Shown here: piece by piece, positions 17,332 through 26,848 of the stretch | Layout of the letters: each line of letters begins with the position of its first letter | Numbering within the stretch: the stretch's first letter is position 1 | Source of the DNA: Acidocella sp. | GTDB taxonomy: Bacteria > Pseudomonadota > Alphaproteobacteria > Acetobacterales > Acetobacteraceae | Assembly: GCF_027352905.1 (NCBI RefSeq) | Contig: NZ_DAIEIF010000043.1 | Span: 1 to 64,000 of the forward strand | Length of the DNA stretch: 64,000 bases | Direction: 5' to 3' | Made by a program: the position numbers and the translations under genes | Notes under the pieces: generated by a model | Told to the model about the DNA's origin: nothing | The model's input: only the letters and a program-made list of their open reading frames with translations | The model's database searches: none

Positions 17332-18098
17332 CCGGCAGCTTCGGCGATATCCGCGAGGGCCTGTGGCCGCAGCAGCACGATTTCATGAATGCTGGGGATT
17401 TCGATCAGCCCTTGCTTCTTGAGATGGCTAAGAGAGCGGGACACGGTCTCGATGGTGAGCCCGAGATAATCCGCGAGATCGGTGCGGGAGAGCGGCAGGG
17501 AGAGCCGCGCATGGGGGCGGGGCAGTTTGCCCGGGCCGCAGATTTCCTGGCGCTGGGCCCAAGAAAGGAGGAAGCTCGAAATACGCTCCAGCGCCGTCTT
17601 GCGCCCCAATAATAGCATTTGCTGCTGGCCCAGCACGATCTCGTGCATGGCGACATCCAGCAGTTTACGTTCAAGCGCTGGGAATTCGGTAAGCATGGAG
17701 CGTAAGCCCGCCCGCGAGAACCGGCAAAGCCGCACCGGCTCCATCGCCTCGGCCGAGATCATATTCATCTCCCCCGCGAGGCCAATGAAATGCCCCGGCC
17801 CGGCGAAGCCGGTGATCTGCCGCCGCCCATCCGGCAAGGCCTTGAACAGCCGCACCGTGCCGGAATTGACGTTATAAAAATACTGGGCCGGCTCGCCTTC
17901 TTCCATGAAGAGCTTACCCGCGGGCAGGCTGAGATGCTGGGCGGCGCCGGAAAGGAAAATGAGTTCCTCGTCGGACAGCGCGTCACACATGCCATGGTGG
18001 CGCGCGCCGCAATCACCGCAGGACGAGGCGGCGGAGCGCTCCGCCAGGTTGATGGCGACAGGGGGGCGCAGCGAGGCGATTCTGCCAAAATTGCTCAT
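17328..18098 (-). CDS. fnrL: FNR-type oxygen-sensing transcription regulator (Crp/Fnr family)
   Basis: 256-aa Crp/Fnr protein with an N-terminal Cys27-x2-Cys30-x7-Cys38 cluster and a fourth Cys at 125 (PVRLCRFSR), aligning with the four 4Fe-4S ligands of FNR. The C-x2-C-x7-C spacing is that of alphaproteobacterial FnrL. The cNMP-like barrel follows (FYNVNSGTVRLFKALPDG, then ITGFAGPGHFIGLAGE). The recognition helix LGLTIETVSRSLSHLKK has the E-x2-S-R pattern that reads TTGAT half-sites. An FNR-like box at 18126-18139 suggests autoregulation, and a perfect box precedes the next gene. The symbol is by similarity. Confidence 0.9.
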   Translation of the reverse strand: MSNFGRIASLRPPVAINLAERSAASSCGDCGARHHGMCDALSDEELIFLSGAAQHLSLPAGKLFMEEGEPAQYFYNVNSGTVRLFKALPDGRRQITGFAGPGHFIGLAGEMNMISAEAMEPVRLCRFSRAGLRSMLTEFPALERKLLDVAMHEIVLGQQQMLLLGRKTALERISSFLLSWAQRQEICGPGKLPRPHARLSLPLSRTDLADYLGLTIETVSRSLSHLKKQGLIEIPSIHEIVLLRPQALADIAEAAG

Positions 18099-18125
18099 AA
18101 CACCTGCTTAGCCCCTGGGCGCGCA

Positions 18126-18139
18126 GTGATCCATATCAA
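18126..18139 (-). promoter_or_regulatory. FNR-like box upstream of the fnr gene
   Basis: On the minus strand, TTGATATGGATCAC matches TTGAT-N4-ATCAA at nine of ten positions and ends 27 bp before the ATG at 18098. No -10 element fits at class II spacing before the start codon, so negative autoregulation is more likely than activation. The site is also 48 bp beyond the 3' end of the MFS gene. Confidence 0.5.
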
Positions 18140-18187
18140 AAAAAGCAGGGGACCAGCGCGGCGGGCGGGCACAACCCGCGCGCCGCA

Positions 18188-19426
18188 TCAGCCCGTCGCG
18201 GGAGCTTTGGTGGTTTCCGTCATAGAGATGTTATAAGCCTCCGGCCCAAAAATCATCAGCACGATCAATACCACCGCTACGATGCCGGCGATGAGCGCCA
18301 GCGCGTAGCCGTAATCGCCGCCATGGGTCTGAGCGATGGAGGTCTGGATGGGCGCGTTGAAGGAGGCGACGAAATTGCCGAGCTGATAGATGAAACCCGG
18401 AAACGTGCCGCGAATTTCGGCAGGGGAAAGTTCATTGAGATGCACCGGCACCACGCCCCATGCGCCCTGCACGCCGACCTGCATGAAAAAGGCGGCGATG
18501 GCGATGGTGGCGAAATCCGTCCCGTGCGACCAGGGCCACAGAGCGATCAGCGCAACCACGCAAGCCGCCATAATGGCGTAGCGGCGGCCGATCTTTTGGC
18601 TGAGGAAGCCGAAGGATATGCCGCCGATAATGGCGCCCGCGTTGAAGATGAGCCCAGCATTGGCCATCTGCGCATGAGTGAAATGGAGCTGCTTGCCAAG
18701 AAACAGCTTCACATAGATATCTTGAGTGCCGTGCGAGAAGAAATTGAAGGCGGCCATCATGAGCACGCCATAAAGAACCAGTTTGGCGTTCTTGCGCAGC
18801 ACGACACCAACCGGCGTTTTCTGGGGGCGGTGCTGCATGGCCTTATAGGCCGGGCTTTCCTTCACCCCGAAGGCGACAAAGAAAACCAGCAAGGCAGGCA
18901 ACGCGCCGACAAAGAACATGCCGCGCCAGCCGAGCGGGCCCATACCGAAATCGAATAGCAGCGTCGCCAACAAGAAGCCGAACGGGTAGCCGGCCTGGAG
19001 CAGCCCCGAAACCCAGCCGCGCCAGCGCTCGGGGATCGTTTCCATGGCCAAAGAGGAACCGATACCCCATTCGCCGCCCATGGCGATGCCGAACAATGTG
19101 CGGATGACCATGAAAGCAAGAAAAGACCAGGCGAGGCCGGTCAGCGCCTCGAAAAACGAATAGAGAACAATGACGAGCATCAGGATCGGCTTGCGGCCGA
19201 ATTTATCCGCCAGACCGCCGAAGATGAACGCGCCCACCGCCCGGGTCGCCAGGGTCAGGGTGATCGCGAAGGCGACCGAGGTGATGCTGACGCCAAACGC
19301 CTTGGAGACGTTATCGATGGTTAAAATCAGAATGAAGAAATCGAACGCGTCCAAGGTCCAGCCCAGAAACGCCGCGATGACGGCGTTTCTCGCCGCCCGC
19401 AAATCCACCGCCGATGTTGCAGACAT
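18188..19426 (-). CDS. MFS transporter, metabolite:H+ symporter type
   Basis: Twelve-helix major facilitator protein of about 412 aa. The loop 2-3 signature FGGLADKFGRKPILM and the second-half repeat FGFLSQKIGRRYAIM are clear. The N-terminal FLGWTLDAFDFFILIL resembles the sialic acid/lactate (SHS/NanT-like) carriers, which import organic acids with protons. Substrate is not determinable from sequence. ATG 19426 has GGGGGAG about 5 bp upstream; the open frame to 19507 lacks a better site. A tRNA-Pro gene lies about 120 bp upstream on the same strand. Confidence 0.85.
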   Translation of the reverse strand: MSATSAVDLRAARNAVIAAFLGWTLDAFDFFILILTIDNVSKAFGVSITSVAFAITLTLATRAVGAFIFGGLADKFGRKPILMLVIVLYSFFEALTGLAWSFLAFMVIRTLFGIAMGGEWGIGSSLAMETIPERWRGWVSGLLQAGYPFGFLLATLLFDFGMGPLGWRGMFFVGALPALLVFFVAFGVKESPAYKAMQHRPQKTPVGVVLRKNAKLVLYGVLMMAAFNFFSHGTQDIYVKLFLGKQLHFTHAQMANAGLIFNAGAIIGGISFGFLSQKIGRRYAIMAACVVALIALWPWSHGTDFATIAIAAFFMQVGVQGAWGVVPVHLNELSPAEIRGTFPGFIYQLGNFVASFNAPIQTSIAQTHGGDYGYALALIAGIVAVVLIVLMIFGPEAYNISMTETTKAPATG

Positions 19427-19545
19427 CCACTCCCCCTCTCCTGGCCATCCATTCTCAAGGCGCCCTGCGGCCAGCCCGTCAATTCGGATTAGCCTTAGTT
19501 TCAGCATTTTCCAATGCTAAATGCCGGCCTGAAATTTTCAGAGGA

Positions 19546-19623
19546 TGGTCGGAGTGAGAGGATTTGAACCTCCGGCCCCTGCGTTCCGAACACAGTACTC
19601 TAACCAGGCTGAGCTACACTCCG
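19546..19623 (-). tRNA. tRNA-Pro (anticodon CGG)
   Basis: Minus-strand 78-nt cloverleaf: acceptor CGGAGTG pairs with CACTCCG; D-arm GCTC/GAGT; anticodon stem CTGTG/CGCAG around loop TTCGGAA (anticodon CGG, reads CCG); T-arm with TTCAAAT loop. A73 is followed by an encoded CCA. It stands alone between the MFS gene and the amidase gene; no integrated element is visible beside it. Confidence 0.95.
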
Positions 19624-19745
19624 TCGCGGCCGCCTATAGCCGAACCGGGGGCGGCTCCGCAAGGCCCGGACGAAATCTGGTGATGTTTTCGGATATTTCA
19701 TTATCTTCTGGCCAGATTTGAAGGCTGCGTGGTAGGTTCCGCCGC

Positions 19746-20537
19746 ATGTGTCTGAGTTGTGATGCCGCCTCGCGCCGCGGCTTCCTGCGTCTGGGCCTGG
19801 GAATGGCGGGGCTCTCCTCCCTGCCCCGCGTCGTGCAGGCCAGTCTCAAGAAGCCTTTAATCATGCTCGATCCTGGCCATGGCGGCCATGACCCGGGAGC
19901 CATTGGCGCGAGCGGCCTCTACGAAAAGACCGTCACCCTGGCCACCGCGCGCGAGCTGCAAGCCGCGCTGCTCGCCACCGGGCGTTACCGGGTGAGCCTG
20001 ACCCGCGCCTCCGACCGGTTCATTTCCCTGGAGGATCGCGTGGGAATCGCGCTGGAGCGCAAGGCCGATCTCTTTCTCTCCATGCATTGCGACCATTTGC
20101 CTGATGAGACTCTGCGCGGCGCCTCGATCTTCACCCTCTCCGAGAAGGCCTCGGATTCGTTGGCCGCCACCGTCGCCCAGGACGAGAACAGCGCCGATGG
20201 CCGGGGCGCGGCCAATGTCTCGCCGCAAGTAGCGAGCATTCTGGCGAGCCTGGAAACCCGGGCGATGAAGCTCAGCTCCGCCACACTCCAGGATGATGTG
20301 GTGGCCTCTTTCTCCGGCGCGATTCCGCTGCTTCCCAACCCCAAGCGCAGCGCTAATTTTGCCGTGTTGCGCGACCCCTCCATCCCCTCCGCCCTGCTGG
20401 AAATGGGCTGCCTCAGTAATGCTCTGGATGAAAAACGCCTGCGCGATCCGAAACAGCGCCGTCAGCTCGTCGCCCGGCTGACCCAGGCGATGGATGCTTA
20501 TTTCAAGGATCCGGCCAGCCGCCGGATCGCCGGTTAG
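19746..20537 (+). CDS. N-acetylmuramoyl-L-alanine amidase (AmiC type), Tat-exported
   Basis: Zinc amidase that cuts the MurNAc-L-Ala bond in periplasmic peptidoglycan. An N-terminal twin-arginine-like signal (SRRGFLRLGLG then a hydrophobic run) leads straight into the Amidase_3 domain. Zn ligands are the His of LDPGHGGHDPG, a Glu in GLYEKTV and the His of SMHCDH; the late Glu is in ALLEMGCLSN. The AMIN targeting domain of long AmiC proteins is absent, so this is a short form (263 aa). It precedes the PBP1A gene on the same strand by 52 bp. Confidence 0.9.
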   Translation: MCLSCDAASRRGFLRLGLGMAGLSSLPRVVQASLKKPLIMLDPGHGGHDPGAIGASGLYEKTVTLATARELQAALLATGRYRVSLTRASDRFISLEDRVGIALERKADLFLSMHCDHLPDETLRGASIFTLSEKASDSLAATVAQDENSADGRGAANVSPQVASILASLETRAMKLSSATLQDDVVASFSGAIPLLPNPKRSANFAVLRDPSIPSALLEMGCLSNALDEKRLRDPKQRRQLVARLTQAMDAYFKDPASRRIAG

Positions 20538-20589
20538 CCGGGAAAGCGCCGTCTCGCGGCCTGGCGGCCAAGATGCTAAGAACCGCGTC

Positions 20590-23178
20590 ATGTCTGACCA
20601 GAACGACGATTTCTCCGCCGGGGAGCGGCTCGCGCGACCCAGCCGTAACGCCCCGCCGCCGCGCGCGCCCAAGGCGCCCCGCCCGCCCAGGCCGCCGCGG
20701 CGCGGCTTGGGCGGACGAGTTCTCGGTTTCCTGGTCGCCAGCGCCTACCGGCTCGTCTTCGTCGCCGTCATTGCCGGGATCGTGCTGACGGGCGGGGCGT
20801 TCCTCTTCTTCTCCTCCGGCCTGCCCAGCATAGACAGCCTCAAAACCTACAAACCCCCTCTGGAAACGCGGGTCTTCGCCGGGAATTTTCAGCTTGTCGC
20901 GGAAATGGGCACGCAACACAGCATCTACGTGACCTATGATCAAATCCCGCCAGTGGTGCAGCAGGCCTTCATCTCCGCCGAGGACCGGCTGTTCTGGGTC
21001 GAACCTGGCATCAACCCCGCCGCCATCGTGCGCGCCGCGCTCACCGACATCACGCTGATCGGCTCCGGACGGCGGCCCATCGGCGCTTCCACCATCACCC
21101 AGCAGGTGGTGAAGAACATGTTGCTGGATAATCACATCACTTTCGCGACGAAAATCAAGGAAGCGCTGTTGGCGATGCGCGTTTCCCAGGCGATGAGCAA
21201 GCAGCAGGTGCTCACCCTATATCTCAACGAGGTGGATCTGGGGCACAACTCGTTCGGCGTGGCGGCGGCGGCGCAGACCTATTTTGACAAGCCGCTCTCC
21301 CAGATCGATATCGCCCAGGCCGCCACCCTGGCCGCCTTGCCCAAGGCGCCGACCAATTACGACCCGTTTCTGCACCCGCAAAACGCGCTCGCCCGGCGCA
21401 ATTTCATCATCAGCCGGATGCAGGCGGATGGCGCCATCACCGCCGCCCAGGCCGCCGCCGCCCAGGCCGAGCCCTTGCTGCCCAAGGCGGGCGCCGCCAG
21501 CCAAGGCGTGCCGCAAGCGGGATATTTCGCCGATGCCGTGCGCGCCCAGCTCATTCAGCAATTCGGGGCCAACGCCGTCAATACGGGCGGACTCATCGTC
21601 CATACCAGCCTCGACCCCGCCTTGCAGGAGGCTGCCACCAATGCGGTGCGGGACGGGCTGGAGGAATATGACCACGACTATGCCGGCTGGCATGGGCTGG
21701 TGAATCATCTGCCTGATACCGGTCTCGACGACGACTGGCGGACCCTCCTCGCCAAGCAGCCTAATCCGCCGGGGTTGCGCTCCGGCTGGCGGCTCGGCAT
21801 CGTGCTTGCCGCGGGGCCGCAATCGGCCAAAATCGGCACCACCGACCCGGCCACGGAAACTCCCGAGATAGGCGTGTTGCCGCTGGCCAATATGCGCTGG
21901 GCGCGCCCCCAATATCATGGCCAGCCAGGCGCGCGGCCCAGCTCAACCGCGCAGGTTTTGCACCCCGGCGATGTCGTGATGGTTTCGGGCGAGGCGAAAT
22001 CCCTCTCGCTCGAGCAAATCCCCAACCTTCAGGGCGCGCTGATCTCCATGGACCCGGTAACGGGGCGCATCGTGGCCATGGTTGGCGGCTGGAGCCACGA
22101 TATCAGCCCGTTCAACCGCGCCACCCAGGCGCAGCGCCAGCCCGGCTCCTCCGTGAAACCGCTGGTGTATCTCACCGCCATGGAGCAGGGCATCCAGCCC
22201 GATGCGCAGGTGCTGGACGGCCCCTTCGTCCAGGTGCTGCCGGATGGAACCGTGTACCGGCCGGGGAATTACGAAAACTCCTTTCAGGGGCCGGTGCCGA
22301 TTTTTCACGCGCTGGAGGAATCCCTTAACCTGGCGACCCTGCATCTGGCTCGCCAGATCGGCCTGAAGGCGATCGCCAAAACCTTTCAGGATTTCGGCAT
22401 CGTCAAAACGATGCCGCTTTATTATCCCTCGGCCATCGGCGCCATCGACACGACCTTGTGGAAGATGACCACGGCTTACGCGACGCTCGACCAATATGGC
22501 CGGCTGGTGACCCCGAGCCTGATCGACAGCGTCACCAACCCGGACGGCACGGTGCTCTATCAGGCCGCCGGCCAGAAATGCGCCAATTGCGTTAATGGCG
22601 ACCCCAACCAGCCGCCGCAGCTCGATGCGACAGGCCAGCAGGTGGCCGACGCGGATTCCGTCTTTCAGATGCTGGTGATGATGAAGGGGGTGGTCCTGCG
22701 CGGCACGGGCGCGCCCGCCATACGGGGTATCTCCCAGCCTGTCGCCGGCAAAACCGGCACCACCAATAATTTCAATGATGCCTGGTTTATCGGCTTCACC
22801 CCAGGGCTGGTCACCGGTTGCTGGATCGGCTTCGACACCCCCGCCAGCCTCGGCAAGAACGAAACCGGCGGTAATGTCTGCGGGCCGATCTGGAACGAAT
22901 ATATGAAGGTGGCGCTGAAAAATATGCCCGCCATCGATTTCGCTCCACCCCCCGGCATGACCTTGCAGCAAGTGCCCGAGCCGGACGGGACGATGGTGAC
23001 CGAGGCTTTCAAACCCGGCCAGAGCCCAGGCGCGCAGAACGGGAACGGCTTGCTGGGCGGCGGCATGAACAGTCTCGATAATTCCGGAGCCTCGCCCGGC
23101 GCGTCCCCCAATGGCGGCGCGAGCGCCACCCCGCCCGCTCCGTCCACCATCGATAATTCGCTAGGCGGCCTCTATTGA
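20590..23178 (+). CDS. mrcA: Penicillin-binding protein 1A (bifunctional murein polymerase)
   Basis: Class A PBP of 862 aa. A Pro/Arg-rich cytoplasmic tail and one membrane helix (VFVAVIAGIVLTGGAFLFF) precede a GT51 transglycosylase (AFISAEDRLFW with the catalytic Glu; GASTITQQVVKNML) and a transpeptidase with QPGSSVKPLVY (SxxK), an SLN motif in EESLNLATLHLA, and AGKTGTTNNFNDAW (KTGT). The C-terminal tail is low-complexity Gly/Asn/Pro. ATG 20590 is favoured over upstream in-frame starts because it leads into the usual short polar tail. It lies 52 bp downstream of the amidase gene. Confidence 0.94.
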   Translation: MSDQNDDFSAGERLARPSRNAPPPRAPKAPRPPRPPRRGLGGRVLGFLVASAYRLVFVAVIAGIVLTGGAFLFFSSGLPSIDSLKTYKPPLETRVFAGNFQLVAEMGTQHSIYVTYDQIPPVVQQAFISAEDRLFWVEPGINPAAIVRAALTDITLIGSGRRPIGASTITQQVVKNMLLDNHITFATKIKEALLAMRVSQAMSKQQVLTLYLNEVDLGHNSFGVAAAAQTYFDKPLSQIDIAQAATLAALPKAPTNYDPFLHPQNALARRNFIISRMQADGAITAAQAAAAQAEPLLPKAGAASQGVPQAGYFADAVRAQLIQQFGANAVNTGGLIVHTSLDPALQEAATNAVRDGLEEYDHDYAGWHGLVNHLPDTGLDDDWRTLLAKQPNPPGLRSGWRLGIVLAAGPQSAKIGTTDPATETPEIGVLPLANMRWARPQYHGQPGARPSSTAQVLHPGDVVMVSGEAKSLSLEQIPNLQGALISMDPVTGRIVAMVGGWSHDISPFNRATQAQRQPGSSVKPLVYLTAMEQGIQPDAQVLDGPFVQVLPDGTVYRPGNYENSFQGPVPIFHALEESLNLATLHLARQIGLKAIAKTFQDFGIVKTMPLYYPSAIGAIDTTLWKMTTAYATLDQYGRLVTPSLIDSVTNPDGTVLYQAAGQKCANCVNGDPNQPPQLDATGQQVADADSVFQMLVMMKGVVLRGTGAPAIRGISQPVAGKTGTTNNFNDAWFIGFTPGLVTGCWIGFDTPASLGKNETGGNVCGPIWNEYMKVALKNMPAIDFAPPPGMTLQQVPEPDGTMVTEAFKPGQSPGAQNGNGLLGGGMNSLDNSGASPGASPNGGASATPPAPSTIDNSLGGLY

Positions 23179-23222
23179 TGCGGCGGCCGCGCGCAACATA
23201 AAAAGAAACCAGCCCGGCTGAT

Positions 23223-24707
23223 TCAATCTTTGGAGCCGCCGATATGACACGACAAAGGCTCCAGATCCATGCCGATAAAGGTGGGGATCAGCAGAAGTGC
23301 CCGGCCATGATCCATCACTGTCAGCAACGGACCGGGCCGAAGGCTGGCGAAGCACGGTGCGAAACGGCGCTCCGCCTCGGTTAGCGAGCCGGGCATGGCG
23401 ATGAGCAGAATGGTCTTCCCGCGCAGGGCCGCGGGCGGGGTGGTGAAGGCGAATTGATGCGGCTCCCGCCCGAACACCGTGACGGGCAGATCGATTCCGT
23501 CCCGCATCAGGGCGTAGCCGATCTTGCCCGCATCGTACCAGCGCTGGGCGGCGATGGCATCTATGCCAGGTGGCAGACTCGCCCCAATGCTCATCCAGTC
23601 TATGAGTTGCAGCATGGGGGATTGGCCGGGGTGAAAGGCCCGGGCGAGCGCCGGCGGCAAGCCGAGCCGCGCTACCATCACCAGCGCGAGCGCCGCCCCG
23701 GCTAGCAACGCCCCGGAGATTCCCACCACCGTCCCGGCCAGCCGCGGGCGTGCCGCCAGCCAGCCGCCGAGGAGGGGAAACAGCATGAGATAGCCCGGCG
23801 CGGCCCAATGGAACAGGATATGCGTTCGGGACCACAGCCCCACCACGGCGAAGAGCAGAATGGGGATGACGCCCCCCCAGGCCAGCAGCCAGGCCCCGCG
23901 CGCCCCCGGCCCGGCACGCAGGGCGCGCAGCAGCAGCCAGACCATAGGCGCCCACAGCCAGGGCAGCACGAATAGCGCCTCTCCCGCCCAAATGATGAAA
24001 GGCATGAGGGGACGGAGCCGTAGCCCGGCGGCCCGGCCGCCCTGATAGCCGAAACTGGCCCAGCCATGCCCGGCATTCCAGGCCAGCACCGGGGCGAACA
24101 ACGCCAGGGCAAGCAGAACCCCAAGCCAGGGCCAGGGTTGCCGCAATTCGCGCCGGCTTACCGGGTCGAGAGCCACACCCAGGGCCACCCCAACCAGCAC
24201 CAGGACGGCGCTATATTTGGAAAGCATGGCCAGTCCCGCGAAGAGTCCGGCCGCCAACCACCAGCGCCGCGCCGCCTGCGCTCCGGGCAGGCCCAGGGCG
24301 CGGAGGATGGCGTAGAGAAACGCGAGCAACGCCGTGTTCAGCGGCCCGTCCGGCAGCACCCAGCAGCCGAAGGCCAGGGAAAACACGGGCGAGACGCTAT
24401 AGGCCGCCACCGACCAGAAGCCCGCGCGCGGCCCGTGGAGTCGTTTGGCGATGAGATAAAGCAGCCATGAGGAAAGGCCGGAAAGGGCCACGAAGGGCAG
24501 ACGCACCGCGAGAGGCGCGGCAGAACCCAAAACCTCGCGCGCCGCCAGTTCCAGCCACCAGGAGGCGAGCGGATGGTCAAAATAAGACAAGGCGAAGCTG
24601 CGGCTCGCCGCCACCATATAGCTTTCGTCGATGCCAAGCCCGGTGCTCCCGGCCAGAATGAGCCGGAAGCCGAGCGCGGCCAGCACGAGAAGAAAGGTCG
24701 GGTTCAT
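23223..24707 (-). CDS. GT39-type membrane glycosyltransferase (ArnT/PMT-like)
   Basis: Multi-spanning GT-C glycosyltransferase-like protein, about 494 aa, that would use a polyprenyl-phosphate sugar on the periplasmic side. The first loop carries LGIDESYMVAASRSF, with the acidic residues typical of this fold, then FDHPLASWWLELAA. About 11 hydrophobic segments follow, and a soluble C-terminal part. Start is ambiguous: in-frame ATGs at 24764, 24737, 24719 and 24707; the last gives the usual short n-region before helix 1. It is divergent from prfB. Acceptor and sugar are unknown; a second GT39 protein is at 41712-43301. Confidence 0.8.
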   Translation of the reverse strand: MNPTFLLVLAALGFRLILAGSTGLGIDESYMVAASRSFALSYFDHPLASWWLELAAREVLGSAAPLAVRLPFVALSGLSSWLLYLIAKRLHGPRAGFWSVAAYSVSPVFSLAFGCWVLPDGPLNTALLAFLYAILRALGLPGAQAARRWWLAAGLFAGLAMLSKYSAVLVLVGVALGVALDPVSRRELRQPWPWLGVLLALALFAPVLAWNAGHGWASFGYQGGRAAGLRLRPLMPFIIWAGEALFVLPWLWAPMVWLLLRALRAGPGARGAWLLAWGGVIPILLFAVVGLWSRTHILFHWAAPGYLMLFPLLGGWLAARPRLAGTVVGISGALLAGAALALVMVARLGLPPALARAFHPGQSPMLQLIDWMSIGASLPPGIDAIAAQRWYDAGKIGYALMRDGIDLPVTVFGREPHQFAFTTPPAALRGKTILLIAMPGSLTEAERRFAPCFASLRPGPLLTVMDHGRALLLIPTFIGMDLEPLSCHIGGSKD

Positions 24708-24792
24708 GCGCGCCTGCATGACAATCCGCCCATGCATTGGCAAGCCGCCCGCCTCCCTACCCAAGCAGGCGGGTTGCGCCTATATCCCGCGC

Positions 24793-25924
24793 ATGTCCGC
24801 TGAATCCCACCAACTGAATGAGCAGATCGGCCGCTCGGTCGCGCTGCTGAGGAGGCATCTTTGACTGGGATGCCGCTGTTCTCAAACTCGCCGAGCTGAA
24901 TCACCGGGCCGAGGACCCGAATCTCTGGAATAACGCCGATACCGCCCAGGAGGTGATGCGCGAGCGCAACCGCCTGTCCTCGATGGTGGACGGGGTTAGA
25001 GCCATAGAAACCGAGGCCAAAGACACGATGGAGTTGATCGGACTCGCCGAGGAAGAAGGCGACGAGGCGATGGTGAAGGACGGCATGGCGACGCTGGAAC
25101 GCCTGGCCGCCACCGCCCGCGAGAAGGAACTCGAATCGCTGCTTTCCGGCGAGGCGGACAGCCGCGATGCCTTCGTCGAGATCAATGCCGGGGCAGGCGG
25201 CACCGAGGCGCAGGATTGGGCGCAGATGCTGGCGCGGATGTACCTGCGCTGGGCCGAGCGCAAGGGCTATAAAACCGAGATCATGGAGGAGTCCGAGGGC
25301 GAGCAGGCCGGGATCAAATCCATGACCATCCAGATCTCCGGCCCGAACGCCTATGGCTGGCTGAAGACCGAATCCGGCGTGCACCGGCTGGTGCGCATCT
25401 CGCCATTCGACGCCAACGCGCGGCGGCAGACCAGCTTCGCCTCGGTCTGGGTCTACCCGGTGGTGGATGATTCGATCGAGATCGAGATCAACCCCGCCGA
25501 CCTCAAGGTGGACACGTTCCGGGCCTCCGGCGCGGGCGGCCAGCATGTCAATAAAACCGAATCCGCCATCCGCATCACCCATATGCCCACCGGCATCATC
25601 GTGGCCTGCCAGACGGACCGTTCCCAGCACCGCAACCGCGCCACCGCCATGAACATGCTAAAGGCCCGCCTCTATGAGATGGAGCTGCAAAAGCGCGAGA
25701 CGGCGGCGGCGGCGACCGAGGCAGCCAAGACCGATATCGGCTGGGGCCACCAGATCCGCTCTTATGTGCTGGCGCCCTATCAGCTCGTGAAAGATCTGCG
25801 CAGCAATCATGAATCCGGCAATCCCGCCGCGGTTCTGGATGGCGCGCTCGACCCGTTTTTGGCGGCCTCGCTGGCGGCGCGGGTCTCCTCTACCCGCTCC
25901 GAAGCCTCCGCCATGGCGGAATGA
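24793..25924 (+). CDS. prfB: Peptide chain release factor 2 (programmed +1 frameshift)
   Basis: Terminates translation at UGA and UAA. The gene is read as 24793-24861 joined to 24863-25924, giving 376 aa. The first 23 codons end CTT TGA C; a +1 slip on CTT at the in-frame TGA (24862-24864) gives Asp and continues. The stop-recognition tripeptide SPF is in ISPFDANARRQTSF, and the catalytic GGQ is in SGAGGQHVNKTE. The UGA in the shift site is read by RF2 itself, giving autoregulation. It overlaps the DMT gene by 4 bp. Not a pseudogene. Confidence 0.95.
24850..24865 (+). promoter_or_regulatory. prfB programmed frameshift signal
   Basis: AGGAGG (24850-24855), a Shine-Dalgarno-like stimulator, is followed three bases later by CTTTGAC (24859-24865). 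This is the classical RF2 arrangement: internal anti-SD pairing, slippery CTT in the P site, and a slow UGA-C stop. Confidence 0.92.
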
Positions 25925-26848
25925 GCGCGGCGAAGGCCCGGGCGGGCGCCACCGCTTTGGGCGGGCTCGCCATCGCCTTCTGGGCCGGACTGGCCCTGCT
26001 CACCGTCAGCGCGCGCGGTATCCCGCCTTTTGAATTGCTCAGCCTGAGCTTCGGCGTCGCCTTCCTCGCCGGGCTGGGCGTCCTGGCGCTGCGCGGACGG
26101 CAAAGCCTGCGCCGCCTCCGCCAGCCTCTGGCGCCGTGGCTCACCGCTTTTGCCGGGCTGTTTCTGTATCATGCGCTTTATTTTTTTGCCCTCGCGGCCA
26201 TTCCGCCTGCCCAGGCCAGCCTTATCGCCTATCTCTGGCCGCTATTCATCGTTCTGTTCTCGGCTTTGCTGCCGGGCGGCGCCGGGCTGCGCCCATGGCA
26301 TATCGCCGGGGCCGGGCTTGGCCTCGCCGGCACGGCGCTGATCTTCGCCGGGCGGGGCGGGACGGCGCCACTGGCGCATGGGGCGCTCGGCTATATCGCC
26401 GCCTTTGGCTGCGCCCTGGTGTGGTCGGGCTATTCTGTTCTCAACCGGCGCTTCGCCAATATCCCGAGCGAAATGCTGATTGGCGTATGCGGCGCGGTGG
26501 CGCTGGCCGGAGCGCTCGCCCATTGCGGGCTGGAGCGCACGGTCTGGCCGCGCGGCGGGGAAGGGGCGGCGGTGATAGCGCTGGGGGGTAGGGCCGGTGG
26601 GGCTCGCCTTTCTCGCCTGGGACCAAGCGACCAAGCACGGCAATCTGCCTTTGCTCGGCGCGCTCTCGTACCTGGCTCCGCTGGTCTCCACCTTGTTGCT
26701 GGTGCTCACCGGCCACGCCCCGGCCAGCCTCGCCTTGGCGCTGGCCGCGTTATTGGTGGTGGGCGGGGCGGCGCTGGCCTGCTGGCAACCCTCCGCCACT
26801 CCCCTCAGCGGCTCAAACCCGCCCTCTCGACGATCAATTCGAAATTAA
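25921..26848 (+). pseudogene. DMT/EamA-family exporter, single-base frameshift
   Basis: Drug/metabolite-transporter-type protein, about 308 aa when repaired, with ten hydrophobic segments. The first frame runs from ATG 25921 (overlapping prfB by 4 bp) through LALLTVSARGIPPFELLSL and ALYFFALAAIPPAQASLIAY to about 26582. The family-like sequence then resumes one base later in the frame GLAFLAWDQATKHGNLPLL and ends at 26848. The break is at a run of six G at 26583-26588; removing one G restores IALGVGPVGLAFLAW. Resemblance to YddG-like aromatic amino acid exporters is suggestive only. It may be a true mutation, phase variation or a sequencing error. The 3' end overlaps the convergent ligase gene by 44 bp. 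Confidence 0.8.

Noticed and set aside
24793-25924. prfB considered as a frameshifted pseudogene
   Set aside because: The break is the known programmed site (AGGAGG, CTTTGAC), and both frames are otherwise intact.
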